Shown one piece after another: positions 17,590 to 25,350 of a stretch of 40,925 bases of DNA. Within the stretch, counting starts at the first letter, position 1, and each line of letters begins with the position of its first letter. A model generated the notes under the pieces. It ran no database searches and had not been told where the DNA came from. It saw only the letters and a list, made by a program, of their open reading frames with translations. The position numbers were made by a program, and so were the translations under genes. The stretch lies in contig DATATB010000024.1 in NCBI GenBank assembly GCA_036268995.1, positions 1-40,925 on the forward strand. The letters are read 5' to 3'. Source of the DNA: DATATB01 sp036268995 (GTDB lineage Bacteria > Planctomycetota > Planctomycetia > Pirellulales > PNKZ01).

Positions 17590-18096
17590 ATGAGCGGTTC
17601 CCCGAAGCCGTCGGTTTTGCTTGTAGACGATGAGCCGGACATCCTATTCTCGCTGCACGCGCTGCTGCGCCGCGAATTCGACCTGGTTACGGCCGAAAGC
17701 GGTCGCGCGGCGCTCGACTCGCTCGCCGAGCGGCCAACTCACGTGCTGCTGACCGACCAGCGCATGCCGGGTATGACCGGCGCTGAACTGCTCGCCCAGT
17801 CGCGGCGCATTTCACCCGAGACGGTCTCGATCATGTTCACCGGCTACGCCGACCTCAAGGCGGTGATCGAAGCGGTGAACCACGGGCAGATTTTCCGCTA
17901 CATCACCAAGCCCTGGGATCCCGACGATTTGCTGGCCGTGCTCTGGGAGGCGGCAGCGCATTACGAGCAAAAGGCCGAGCGCAAGCGGCTGCTGGCCGAC
18001 GCGCGGCAGTTTGTGGCCCAGTCGGTTGCGGCCAATGGCCAAGAGCAGAATTCGCAAGGTCGCGAATTGCTGGCGCGCCTGGATCGCGCGTTGTAG
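17590..18096 (+). CDS. Response regulator, RpfG/HupR-like receiver without output domain
   Basis: 168 residues. A receiver fills 7-125: VDDEPDIL, phospho-Asp56 in LLTDQRMPGMTG, SIMFTGYAD and the Lys/Trp signature YITKPW. The Q-R-M-P-G-M and F-T-G-Y-A-D variants are typical of receivers of HD-GYP or NtrC-like regulators, but only a short coiled-coil tail follows, so it is a stand-alone or truncated regulator that may act through protein contact. It is the third gene of the kinase set. ATG 17590 is preceded by CCGGAG; TTG 17560 and GTG 17566 are in frame but lie in or next to the family E repeat. Its TAG stop is part of a REP-like GTAG head. Confidence 0.85.
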   Translation: MSGSPKPSVLLVDDEPDILFSLHALLRREFDLVTAESGRAALDSLAERPTHVLLTDQRMPGMTGAELLAQSRRISPETVSIMFTGYADLKAVIEAVNHGQIFRYITKPWDPDDLLAVLWEAAAHYEQKAERKRLLADARQFVAQSVAANGQEQNSQGRELLARLDRAL

Positions 18097-18160
18097 CGGA
18101 AGTCGTGAGACTTCCGGGCGACCTTTTCGGGCAAAACCTCGGAACTCTCACGAGTTCCGC
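18093..18160. repeat. REP-like family A, inverted pair
   Basis: Unit 1 (plus, 18093-18116): GTAGC, stem GGAAGTC, loop GTGA, stem GACTTCC. Unit 2 (minus, about 18160-18140): head changed to GTCGC, stem GGAACTC, loop GTGA, stem GAGTTCC. The fifth stem pair is G-C in one and C-G in the other, which completes all four pair types when joined with the units at 6.8 kb. TAG of unit 1 is the stop of the response regulator. The pair lies between convergent genes. Confidence 0.82.
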
Positions 18161-18177
18161 GACCGCTTTCGCTACGG

Positions 18178-18717
18178 TCAGCGCTGGAAGATGCCGATCA
18201 ACTCGGCTTCGGCCAGGATGTGGCTGTTCATGCCCTTGGCCAACGCGGCGCGGTCCATGCCTTCGGCGAGAGGCAGCTTCGCATCCAGGGCGTAGAGACG
18301 AAAATGATAATGGTGTACGCCATGCCCTGGCGGAGGGGCCGGTCCGCGATATCCGATCGTGCCGCCCGACGTCCAGGAATTGTGTCCCTGCAAGGCCCCG
18401 GCCGGAGTTTGTGGGCGGGCGACGGCAGGCACGCCGGTAGGCAACTGGCGCACGTCGGCTGGAATCTTGTAGATCAGCCAATGCACCCACGGCTCTTTCG
18501 ACGGGGCGTCGGGATCATCGCACACTAGCGCCAATTCTTGGCAGTTCGCCGGCACGTTGTCCCAGGCCAGGGGCGGCGAAACATCCTGCCCCTCGACGGT
18601 ATATTGCTTCGGAATCGGCGCTCCGCCGGCAAACGCTTCGCTTGTGAGCGTCATGGTCATCGGCTCGGCTCCCGGGCCGCAGACGGCCGCCACGATGATT
18701 GCACCAATCCAGGACAT
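18178..18717 (-). CDS. YbhB/YbcL-type PEBP (Raf-kinase-inhibitor-like) protein
   Basis: About 179 residues. A hydrophobic N terminus (MSWIGAIIVAAVCGPGA) may be a signal peptide. The PEBP fold follows, with ligand-pocket signatures: SPPLAWDNVP, VCDDPDAP with PWVHWLIYKIP, and GYRGPAPPPGHGVHHYHFRLYALD. Bacterial members bind anionic ligands; physiological role is poorly known. ATG 18717 follows GTGAGGTCGCG; the longer frame to 18798 has no good site. It is divergent from the CDF transporter and converges with the signalling set. Confidence 0.87.
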   Translation of the reverse strand: MSWIGAIIVAAVCGPGAEPMTMTLTSEAFAGGAPIPKQYTVEGQDVSPPLAWDNVPANCQELALVCDDPDAPSKEPWVHWLIYKIPADVRQLPTGVPAVARPQTPAGALQGHNSWTSGGTIGYRGPAPPPGHGVHHYHFRLYALDAKLPLAEGMDRAALAKGMNSHILAEAELIGIFQR

Positions 18718-18833
18718 CGCGACCTCACGGTCTCGAGGCCAACAGACGCCTCGCTTGAAACCGATTGTGTCAGTATAACGGACCCCGACCTTCGGCAAGC
18801 CGGCAACGTTGAAGACGCCTATCGGGACTCTGC

Positions 18834-19778
18834 GTGCAAACTTCGGACCATCACCGGACGAGCATCCGCGAACTCTATCGCGAAAGCCGCCGTGCGGCGC
18901 TGGCCGGCCTGATCGTCACGTTGTCGCTGGCCGTGGCCAAGCTTGTCGGCGGCTGGGCCGGCCATTCGCTGGCCTTGCTCTCCGATTCGGTGCATTCATT
19001 TGGCGACGCCTTGGCCTCGGCCGGCATTTGGGGCGCGCTGGCTTGGGCCGAGCAGCCGCCCGACCGCGAACATCCCTACGGTCACATGCGAATCGAGGGC
19101 ATCGCGGCACTTACGGTGGCCGTCTTGCTGATCGTGTCCGGGGTGGGTGTGGCTTACGAAGCCATTGCCTCGTGGCACGAACCACTGCCGCCGCCCCAGT
19201 GGTACACGCTGCCCATCGCCCTAGCTGGCGTGCTGGCCAACGAGGCGATCTACCGTTATTCGATCGCCGTGGCCCGCCGCACCGGCTCAAAAGCCGTGGA
19301 GACTTCCGCTTGGGACCAACGCCTCGACGTGGTCGGCTCGATGGTGGTGCTGGTTGGGCTGGCCGTAGCCACTTGGGCCGGCCCCGATTGGTATATCGTC
19401 GACAAAATCAGCGCGCTGGCGGTCGCGTTGATCATCTGCTGCGCCGGCGGAACGCTGTTCTGGGGCAGCTTGCAAGAATTGATGGATCGCCAGGCCGACG
19501 CGCCGCTGCTGGCCGCGATTCGCCAGTTGGCCTTGGCCGTGCCGGGCGTTCACGGCGTGGAAAAATTGCTCGCGCGCAAGACCGGCCTGGAATACCTGGT
19601 CGATATCCACGTCGAAGTCGATCCGGCGATCACCGTCCACGAGGGACACGCGATTGGCCACTCGGTCAAAAGCCGGATCGTGGACAGCCTGGTTCCCGTC
19701 AAGGACGTGCTGGTGCATATCGAGCCGTCTCGGCAACTGCCGCAGACTCCCGAACTTCGGAAAACACCTCTGCCCTGA
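18834..19778 (+). CDS. Cation diffusion facilitator (CDF) metal transporter
   Basis: 314 residues, GTG start. Six TM helices in the N-terminal 210 residues and a cytoplasmic metal-binding-like domain at the end (VHGVEKLLARKTGLEYLVD, then HVEVDPAITVHEGHAIG). TM2 contains LLSDSVHSFGDALAS (HxxxD) and TM5 contains AWDQRLDVVGS, so the usual TM5 HxxxD is DxxxD. It should export a divalent cation (Zn, Fe, Mn, Co) with proton exchange; the acidic TM5 pair makes the ion uncertain. C-terminal fold keeps the HEGH motif typical of the family. It appears to be transcribed with the DUF2127 gene 76 bases downstream, possibly. Confidence 0.9.
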   Translation: MQTSDHHRTSIRELYRESRRAALAGLIVTLSLAVAKLVGGWAGHSLALLSDSVHSFGDALASAGIWGALAWAEQPPDREHPYGHMRIEGIAALTVAVLLIVSGVGVAYEAIASWHEPLPPPQWYTLPIALAGVLANEAIYRYSIAVARRTGSKAVETSAWDQRLDVVGSMVVLVGLAVATWAGPDWYIVDKISALAVALIICCAGGTLFWGSLQELMDRQADAPLLAAIRQLALAVPGVHGVEKLLARKTGLEYLVDIHVEVDPAITVHEGHAIGHSVKSRIVDSLVPVKDVLVHIEPSRQLPQTPELRKTPLP

Positions 19779-19854
19779 GCCGGCCGGCGCGATATGATTC
19801 CGCAGTTGTGGTTTAAACGCAGTCGCAACAAACTCGATCCGTCCGCGACAGCCG

Positions 19855-20403
19855 ATGCCAATCGACGAGCCCCAATCCACGGCCATGATCTCCGAGGCTG
19901 AACTCCCGCCAAACGTGCCGCCCCCGCCCCGACGACACGATCGGGTGTTGCTGGCGATTGCTGTGTTCAAGTACGTCAAAAGCGCGATGCTAATCGCCGT
20001 GGCGCTGGGCGCGCTCAAGCTGATGCACCACAACTTCTCGGAGGCCACGGTCGAGTGGGTCAAACGCCTGGCCAGCGCTCCCGAGCACCAGTTGTTGCAC
20101 GATTTGCTGCACCGGGCGCTAGCGATCGACAATCACACCTTGCAAACCATCAGCGCCGGGTCGTTTTTCTACGCGGCCCTGCTGGCCATTGAAGGCACCG
20201 GCCTGTGGCTCGAACGGCGCTGGGGTGAGTATTTCACGATCATCATCACCGGCTCGTTCATTCCCATGGAACTGTTCGAAGTCGGCCGTCATCCCGGACC
20301 AGTGCGGATCGCGATCACGGCCATCAACATTGCCGCCGTCGTCTACCTGATCGTTCGCTTGCGGCGTGAAACCCTCCGCCGCGTCGTCACGAAGGCCGAT
20401 TAG
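19855..20403 (+). CDS. DUF2127-family membrane protein
   Basis: 182 residues. A polar, Pro-rich N tail (about 38 residues) leads to four hydrophobic segments. AIAVFKYVKSAMLIAVALGAL and a late region LERRWGEYFTIIITGSFIP match the DUF2127 pattern (a Lys-containing first TM and a W-x-E/Y-x-x motif before the third). Function unknown; the family is described only as integral membrane proteins. Start ATG 19855; ATG 19885 is also possible. Its stop is four bases from the convergent metallophosphoesterase stop. Confidence 0.8.
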   Translation: MPIDEPQSTAMISEAELPPNVPPPPRRHDRVLLAIAVFKYVKSAMLIAVALGALKLMHHNFSEATVEWVKRLASAPEHQLLHDLLHRALAIDNHTLQTISAGSFFYAALLAIEGTGLWLERRWGEYFTIIITGSFIPMELFEVGRHPGPVRIAITAINIAAVVYLIVRLRRETLRRVVTKAD

Positions 20404-20406
20404 CGC

Positions 20407-21204
20407 TCATGTCGCTTTGCTCGTCGGCGGCGAGAGATCGGGCGCAGGCGCTGCGTCGACCGGCACTTCGAAAATGCGCACAGCCGGGCGGTCCGGAAAG
20501 GTCGCCTTCAGCAGGTTCACCGACACGTTGTAGACCGGAATGCCAGTCGATGTTTTTCCCTCGGGACTGCCGTGATGGGCATGGCCGTGCAGCGCCAGGT
20601 GGACGCCGTAGCGGTTGAGCGGCTCTTCCAGCCGGCTGGAGCCCAGAAACGGCAGGATTTCGCAGGGCTCGCCCACCACGGTGGCTTCGATCGGCGCGTA
20701 GTGCAGCACGGCGATTTTATGGGCGGATCGCACTCGCGCGAGAGCGGACTCCAGTTTCATCGCCTCGTCCACCGCTTCTTGCACGAAGCCTTTGACGATC
20801 CGCTCGCCCCAGGGCTCGAGCAAGCGGGTGCCAAAGCCGCCGGCGAAACCCTTCACGCCGGCGAAGCCCAGGCCCAGGATGTCGCAACCTTCGCCATCGA
20901 GCACTTGCACGCCGACGTCTTCCAGAATGCGCGTGACGGCCGCTTGCTGGTCGCTATGGAAATCGTGATTGCCCAGCACGGCGACGATCGGAAGGTTGAG
21001 CGCCGAGAGATCCTTGGCCAGCAAGGCCGCTTCCTCCGGCAGGCCGTGGTCGGTCAGGTCGCCACAGATCGCCAGCACGTCGGCCAGGGCGGGCACTTGC
21101 GCCAGCAAGGCCTTTTGAGCGTCATTGCCCGTGCGGCGATAATGAACGTCGGCCACCGCCGCCAATCGCACTGTCCGAGTCGAATGGTTCGCCGCTTTGC
21201 CCAT
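20407..21204 (-). CDS. Metallophosphoesterase (calcineurin-like)
   Basis: About 265 residues. All metal motifs are present in order: AVADVHYRR (Asp19, His21), ICGDLTDHG (about 52), LGNHDFH (about 81), VLHYAP (about 168) and LALHGHAHHG (about 211). This is a cytoplasmic di-metal phosphoesterase; the substrate (cyclic nucleotide, phosphoprotein or other) is not determinable. ATG 21204 has GTGAGGAA just before it; the frame extends to 21279 with a plausible but less likely start. It is close to the divergent nucleotidyltransferase-like gene, so both may share a control region. Confidence 0.88.
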   Translation of the reverse strand: MGKAANHSTRTVRLAAVADVHYRRTGNDAQKALLAQVPALADVLAICGDLTDHGLPEEAALLAKDLSALNLPIVAVLGNHDFHSDQQAAVTRILEDVGVQVLDGEGCDILGLGFAGVKGFAGGFGTRLLEPWGERIVKGFVQEAVDEAMKLESALARVRSAHKIAVLHYAPIEATVVGEPCEILPFLGSSRLEEPLNRYGVHLALHGHAHHGSPEGKTSTGIPVYNVSVNLLKATFPDRPAVRIFEVPVDAAPAPDLSPPTSKAT

Positions 21205-21358
21205 TTCCTCACCATCAACGATTTGCAGGACGCGGTCAAGCCAAGCCAACATCCGGCAAAAGTCGTGCCTCCGGGGCATGCGGTTTGCCCCATTGTTGAA
21301 TCGGATGATTACAAGTTTTGACTGACCAGTGGTGCTTTCTCGCCTCGAGCAACCTGAT

Positions 21359-22159
21359 ATGGCAACCGAAGCATGCGTCCACGATACCGCAGGCGAGACC
21401 GAATTTTATCGCCGGGGATTAATGCTCCTGCACCAGTCAGGATATCCGTTCCTGGTCGGCGGAGCGTTTGCCTTGCAACATCACGTAGGTGTGATCCGGC
21501 GCACCAAGGATCTGGACGTATTTGTCTTGGCCGACGACATCCAGGGCGTGCTCGATGTGTTCAAGGCGGCCGGCTACCGCACCGCGCTACCCTTTACGCA
21601 CTGGCTGGGGAAGGTGTTTTGTGGCGATTGCCTGTTGGATGTCATCTTCGGTTCGGGCAATGGCATTTGCCGCGTCGATCGCCGCTGGTTCGAGCACGCT
21701 CCCGACGGCCAGGTGCTTGGCATCCAGGTCAAGCTCTGCCCGGTCGAAGAGACGATCTGGCAGAAATCGTTTGTGCTGGAGCGTGACCGCTGCGACGTGG
21801 CCGACGTGGCCCACTTGCTGCTGCAACATGGAAGTCGGCTCGATTGGCCGCGACTAGTCGAACGGTTCGAAATGCACTGGCCGTTGCTGGCGGCGCAACT
21901 GGTACTGTTCGATTTTATATATCCCGATCATCGCGCGTGCATTCCCGACGGAGTGCGCAACGATCTCCTCGGGCGCCTGATCCAGGCGCCGAAAGGTGAA
22001 CGGCCGACGCGTGCCCGTTGTCACGGGCCGCTGCTATCGGCGACGCAGTATCTCGATGAGGTGGTCGCCGGCGATTTCGACGACGCCCGCAAGTCGCCGC
22101 CGGCGAACATGACCGAAGAACAAATCGCCGTTTGGACCGCCAACTTCGTCAAGCCGTGA
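21359..22159 (+). CDS. Nucleotidyltransferase-like protein
   Basis: About 266 residues. The motif YPFLVGGAFALQHH followed by RRTKDLDVFV resembles the GG...(R)xTxDxD core of minimal nucleotidyltransferases (AbiEii or DUF6036-type), and LLDVIFGSG may give the third Asp. Such proteins include antitoxin/toxin pairs, but I see no small partner ORF next to it, so a stand-alone role is more likely. Start ATG 21359; GTG 21329 is in frame. No signal peptide. Confidence 0.72.
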   Translation: MATEACVHDTAGETEFYRRGLMLLHQSGYPFLVGGAFALQHHVGVIRRTKDLDVFVLADDIQGVLDVFKAAGYRTALPFTHWLGKVFCGDCLLDVIFGSGNGICRVDRRWFEHAPDGQVLGIQVKLCPVEETIWQKSFVLERDRCDVADVAHLLLQHGSRLDWPRLVERFEMHWPLLAAQLVLFDFIYPDHRACIPDGVRNDLLGRLIQAPKGERPTRARCHGPLLSATQYLDEVVAGDFDDARKSPPANMTEEQIAVWTANFVKP

Positions 22160-22172
22160 GCTGGCTTTCAGG

Positions 22173-22201
22173 TTGATCGCATCAGCACGCGTTGATACAA
22201 T
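22173..22201 (+). promoter_or_regulatory. Candidate sigma70 promoter of the DUF1501 gene
   Basis: TTGATC (22173-22178), 17-base spacer, TACAAT (22196-22201) with an extended TGA before it. The 14-mer GTTGATACAATCGG (22191-22204) recurs exactly at 29909-29922, upstream of another exported protein. Confidence 0.5.
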
Positions 22202-22252
22202 CGGCCGCGTGCTCTCCCAGTGCTCCGCAATCAATCCCACCTGGAGCTGGCG

Positions 22253-23713
22253 ATGAACCGATTCCGCAAAATACCGAACACGGCCGATGGATCGTCGCGT
22301 CCCAGTTCGGCCGGGCCGCTGTCTCGCCGGGCCTTTATGGTGGCGTCCGGTGCGGGCTTTGCCGGATTGCGCTTCGGCACACCTGCGCTGGCCGCGGATG
22401 GTGAGGCGCAGCCGGCGCGGCTGGGAAAGGCCAAATCGACGATCCTGTTTTTTCTCTGCGGCGGCGCGTCGCACGTCGACACCTGGGACATGAAGCCGCA
22501 TGCCCCGGCCGAATACCGCGGGCCGTTCAATCCCGTTGCCACCACGGCCCCGGGCATCGAGCTGTGCGAACATCTGCCGCTGCTGGCCCAGCAGGCCCAT
22601 CACCTGGCCGTGGTCCGCTCGATTTCTGCAAGCGTTTCCACCAACGATCATCATGCCGGCTACTACTACAATCTGACCGGGCACAACGCCGATCCGAGCT
22701 TTCTGTCGCTGGGGAACAACCGCACACCGGTAGCGGGCGACTGGCCGTACATGGGCTGTGTGGCCAGCTCGCGACTGCCGAAGCGCGGCGATCTGCCCGG
22801 CGCGATCACTTTGCCACACATGCCCAGCCGGGCGCCTTTCACGCGGCCGGGGCAATTTGCCGGGCGGCTGGGTGTGGAACATGACCCGCTGTATGTGTAC
22901 GGCGATTTCGACCGGCCACTCGAGTTCAAAGCGCCGGCCTTGGTGCTGCACGGCGACGTAACAGCCGACCGCCTGGGGAGCCGCCAGGCGCTGCTGCGCA
23001 CGCTCGATGATTCGCGGCGCGCATTTGAAGCCGAGGCCGACAGCCGCAAATGGTCGCAGTTGCAAGCGCGGGCCTTCTCGCTCTTGGCCAGCTCAGGCGC
23101 CACGGCCGCCTTCGACGTGTCCCAGGAACCGCTGAAGCTGCGCGAGCGCTACGGCCAGACCGTCAATGGCATGAGCCTGTTGCTGGCCCGGCGATTGGTC
23201 GAAGCGGGCGTGCCCTTCATCACCGTGTTTTGGATGGAAAATCTCAAGATCGCGAACAAGTGCAAAAGCGCCGGCGGCTGGGACACCCACGGCAACAATT
23301 TTAATTGCCTGAGCGAGCACCTGCTGCCGGAATTCGACCGTGGCTTTTCGGCGCTAGTCGAAGACCTGCATCTGCGTGGCTTGCTGGACGAGACTCTATT
23401 GCTCGTGACCAGCGAGATGGGGCGCACGCCGAAGATCGGCGACATCCGCTCGGGCGGCACCGTCGGCGCCGGTCGCGATCATTGGACGCACTGCATGAGC
23501 GTGCTGATGGCCGGTGGCGGCATTCGCGGCGGCCAGGCATTTGGCTCGAGCGATCGTCGCGGCGAGCGCCCGGCCAACCATCCGATCACGCCAGCCCACG
23601 TCGCCAAGACCGTCTACCGCGCGATGGGCGTCCGCGATCTCGAAGCCACCGATCGCGACGGCCGCACCTTCAACCTCCTGGCCGAAGGCGAACCGCTCGT
23701 CTCGCTCTTTTAA
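22253..23713 (+). CDS. DUF1501-domain protein with twin-arginine signal
   Basis: About 486 residues. Tat signal LSRRAFMVASGAGFAG (Arg25, Arg26) is followed by the sulfatase-like DUF1501 fold: KSTILFFLCGGASHVDTWD, RSISASVSTNDHHAGYYYN, GWDTHGNNF, VTSEMGRTPKI and GRDHWTHCMSVLMAGGG. The family is abundant in planctomycetes and usually stands beside DUF1549/DUF1553 (PSD1) genes, but no such partner lies here. It probably acts folded-exported in the periplasm or paryphoplasm; activity is not proven for the family. GGAG at 22243-22246 supports ATG 22253; GTG 22220 is less likely. A REP-like unit separates it from the convergent membrane-protein gene. Confidence 0.92.
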   Translation: MNRFRKIPNTADGSSRPSSAGPLSRRAFMVASGAGFAGLRFGTPALAADGEAQPARLGKAKSTILFFLCGGASHVDTWDMKPHAPAEYRGPFNPVATTAPGIELCEHLPLLAQQAHHLAVVRSISASVSTNDHHAGYYYNLTGHNADPSFLSLGNNRTPVAGDWPYMGCVASSRLPKRGDLPGAITLPHMPSRAPFTRPGQFAGRLGVEHDPLYVYGDFDRPLEFKAPALVLHGDVTADRLGSRQALLRTLDDSRRAFEAEADSRKWSQLQARAFSLLASSGATAAFDVSQEPLKLRERYGQTVNGMSLLLARRLVEAGVPFITVFWMENLKIANKCKSAGGWDTHGNNFNCLSEHLLPEFDRGFSALVEDLHLRGLLDETLLLVTSEMGRTPKIGDIRSGGTVGAGRDHWTHCMSVLMAGGGIRGGQAFGSSDRRGERPANHPITPAHVAKTVYRAMGVRDLEATDRDGRTFNLLAEGEPLVSLF

Positions 23714-23727
23714 GCCGGATCACAGCC

Positions 23728-23751
23728 GTAGCAGAATTCCTGAGAATTCCG
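23728..23751 (+). repeat. REP-like family A unit (diverged)
   Basis: GTAGC head, then AGAATTC, loop CTGA, GAATTCC. The first stem base and the first loop base differ from the other family A units. It lies in a 42-base gap between convergent genes. Confidence 0.7.
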
Positions 23752-23755
23752 TGCG

Positions 23756-25174
23756 TCATTCCTCCGGCGGTAGCGAGATGGGCTGCTCGTCACCGGCCAA
23801 CGCTTTGCGGCGATAGCGGCGGTCTTCTCTGCGGAACCACCAGGCCAAGAGCATCAATCCCAAGATTGCCGCGAGCAACAAGCCGACCGAAATGCTGTCG
23901 ATGAGCCAGTTGCTGGTCGCCGGCTTGACCACCAGCGCCAACTCGCGCCCGATCAATAGCGGCGACAATCGCAGTTTGATTTCTCCCGCGGGCAAGCCCT
24001 GATTGGCCAGCGGGTGCGGATGATACGCCCAGCTTTTGAAGTAAAAGCCGGCGGCCCGCACGTCGGCCACGATGCGCTCGCCCGAGGGCATGCCCGGCGG
24101 CAGCTCGAGCACGCAGAACACCAGGGCATTGCCCTGCGAATCCGGATTGACGACTTCCACCTCGTAGTAATGGTCGATGCCAAACACATCGAGCATTTCG
24201 CGATCTTCGACAACAATCGGGATGGCCCGAATGGCCGTGCCCGTCGTCCCGATCAATCGCCCGCGCTGCTCCTCGGGCTGGTTGAACAGGGGAACAATCG
24301 GATCGTGGCTGGCCGCCTGCCGCAACAATGCGCCGGGCTGCGACCGCTTGGCCGCAGACAACAGGCTATAGAAGCACACACGATCGCCCGCCTCGATTGG
24401 CTTGCGGTCGGCGACATCGTCCAACAGGCCGACGTCCATGCCCAACTGCCCGAGCAGATCGGGCGGATAGAACTCGACGCGCTGGGCCGCGAAGGCGGGC
24501 GTGGCATCGGCGGCCGGCTCGGCTTTGGCGGTCCGTTTGAGCAAAAAGCCGCAGGCCGCAGCAGGCTGATCGAGGGCCGTGCCCGGCTTCCAGGCGCGCG
24601 GCACATCGAGCGCGTAGACGACGAGAGGCCGCTTGTCCGCGGCTTCGAGCTGGCAGCGATAATAATGATCGAGTTGAAACCGGGCGGCCAACTCGGCCGG
24701 CAACCGCTCGATTGCGACCCGCTTGACACGACCAGCGAAGCGGTAGATCTGGCCCCGGTCGTCACGGGTGTCTTTCAAATTCGCTGCGTCGGGCAGGTCC
24801 GAATGCTGCCATTGCTTGAGCTCACCGAGCGTGAAGCGTCGCGCGGCCACGAGCATTCGCAGCAGCGGGTCGAGTTCATCCTCGGCCACCGGGCGGCCAT
24901 CGTTGAACTCGGCCAGCCGCTTGGCATCCATGCCGTACAAAGCCAACAGCTCCGCCTCGGGCGGCAATGACGAAGCGTGATCATCAGCCGGCGGCGCAGC
25001 CTGCGAAATGGCGCCGGTCGCGATCCACGCCAGCAAGCATGCCAAGGTGACAGCGACAACCGATTTGCCCGCCCGTGCGAGCTTCTTATTATTTGTAGGT
25101 GCGGCAAGGCGGCTTTTCCGTAGCCCAGTGCCTTTAGGGCTGGGACCACGTGGCCGCGCAAACGTCCTTCCCAT
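23756..25174 (-). CDS. Planctomycete-type membrane protein with two copies of a FYFK-containing domain
   Basis: About 472 residues from ATG 25174. After a basic stretch (NNKKLARAGK) there is a TM/signal segment (VVAVTLACLLAWIATGA), a large non-cytoplasmic part, and a C-terminal TM (LIDSISVGLLLAAILGLMLL) with an Arg-rich tail. Two related domains are seen: RFAGRVKRVAIERLP ... YYRCQLEA ... CGFLLKR, and IGTTGTAIRAIPIV ... YYEVEVVN ... AGFYFKSWAY. The upstream gene carries a third copy. No known function. Start is uncertain: GTG 25354 overlaps the upstream stop as GTGA, TTG 25594 is in frame, and the 25114-25266 inverted repeat lies inside all these extensions, so the ancestral start may have been lost or moved. 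Confidence 0.7.
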   Translation of the reverse strand: MGRTFARPRGPSPKGTGLRKSRLAAPTNNKKLARAGKSVVAVTLACLLAWIATGAISQAAPPADDHASSLPPEAELLALYGMDAKRLAEFNDGRPVAEDELDPLLRMLVAARRFTLGELKQWQHSDLPDAANLKDTRDDRGQIYRFAGRVKRVAIERLPAELAARFQLDHYYRCQLEAADKRPLVVYALDVPRAWKPGTALDQPAAACGFLLKRTAKAEPAADATPAFAAQRVEFYPPDLLGQLGMDVGLLDDVADRKPIEAGDRVCFYSLLSAAKRSQPGALLRQAASHDPIVPLFNQPEEQRGRLIGTTGTAIRAIPIVVEDREMLDVFGIDHYYEVEVVNPDSQGNALVFCVLELPPGMPSGERIVADVRAAGFYFKSWAYHPHPLANQGLPAGEIKLRLSPLLIGRELALVVKPATSNWLIDSISVGLLLAAILGLMLLAWWFRREDRRYRRKALAGDEQPISLPPEE

Positions 25175-25266
25175 TCCGATGCGGCCACCGGCCGCATCGG
25201 AATGGGAAAGAGGGATTCCGGTGGCCGATGGGAAACCCAGCCCTAAAGGGACTGGGCTACGGAAAA
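25114..25266. repeat. REP-like family B pair with a 19-bp central stem
   Basis: Outer arms 25114-25144 and 25236-25266 match at 30 of 31 positions in inverted orientation. Each contains CCGTAGCCCAG, then CCTTTAGGG and CTGGG, that is a GTAG head with a hairpin. Between them, 25168-25186 and 25190-25208 form a perfect 19-base-pair stem with a 3-base loop (TTCCCATTCC...GGAATGGGAA). The whole can form a large cruciform. It lies in the 5' part of the membrane-protein gene and its reading frame is open across it. Confidence 0.85.
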
Positions 25267-25350
25267 CGAGTGGCGTGAAGCCGCCGCCTCGGGCGTAGCA
25301 ATTTCCACCTTTTTTCGGGACGCGCAAACGATCCGCCCCGATTGATCCGT

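Noticed and set aside
21359..22159. Toxin-antitoxin pair built on the nucleotidyltransferase-like gene
   Set aside because: No small partner gene lies within the flanks; neighbours are housekeeping-type genes on other strands.
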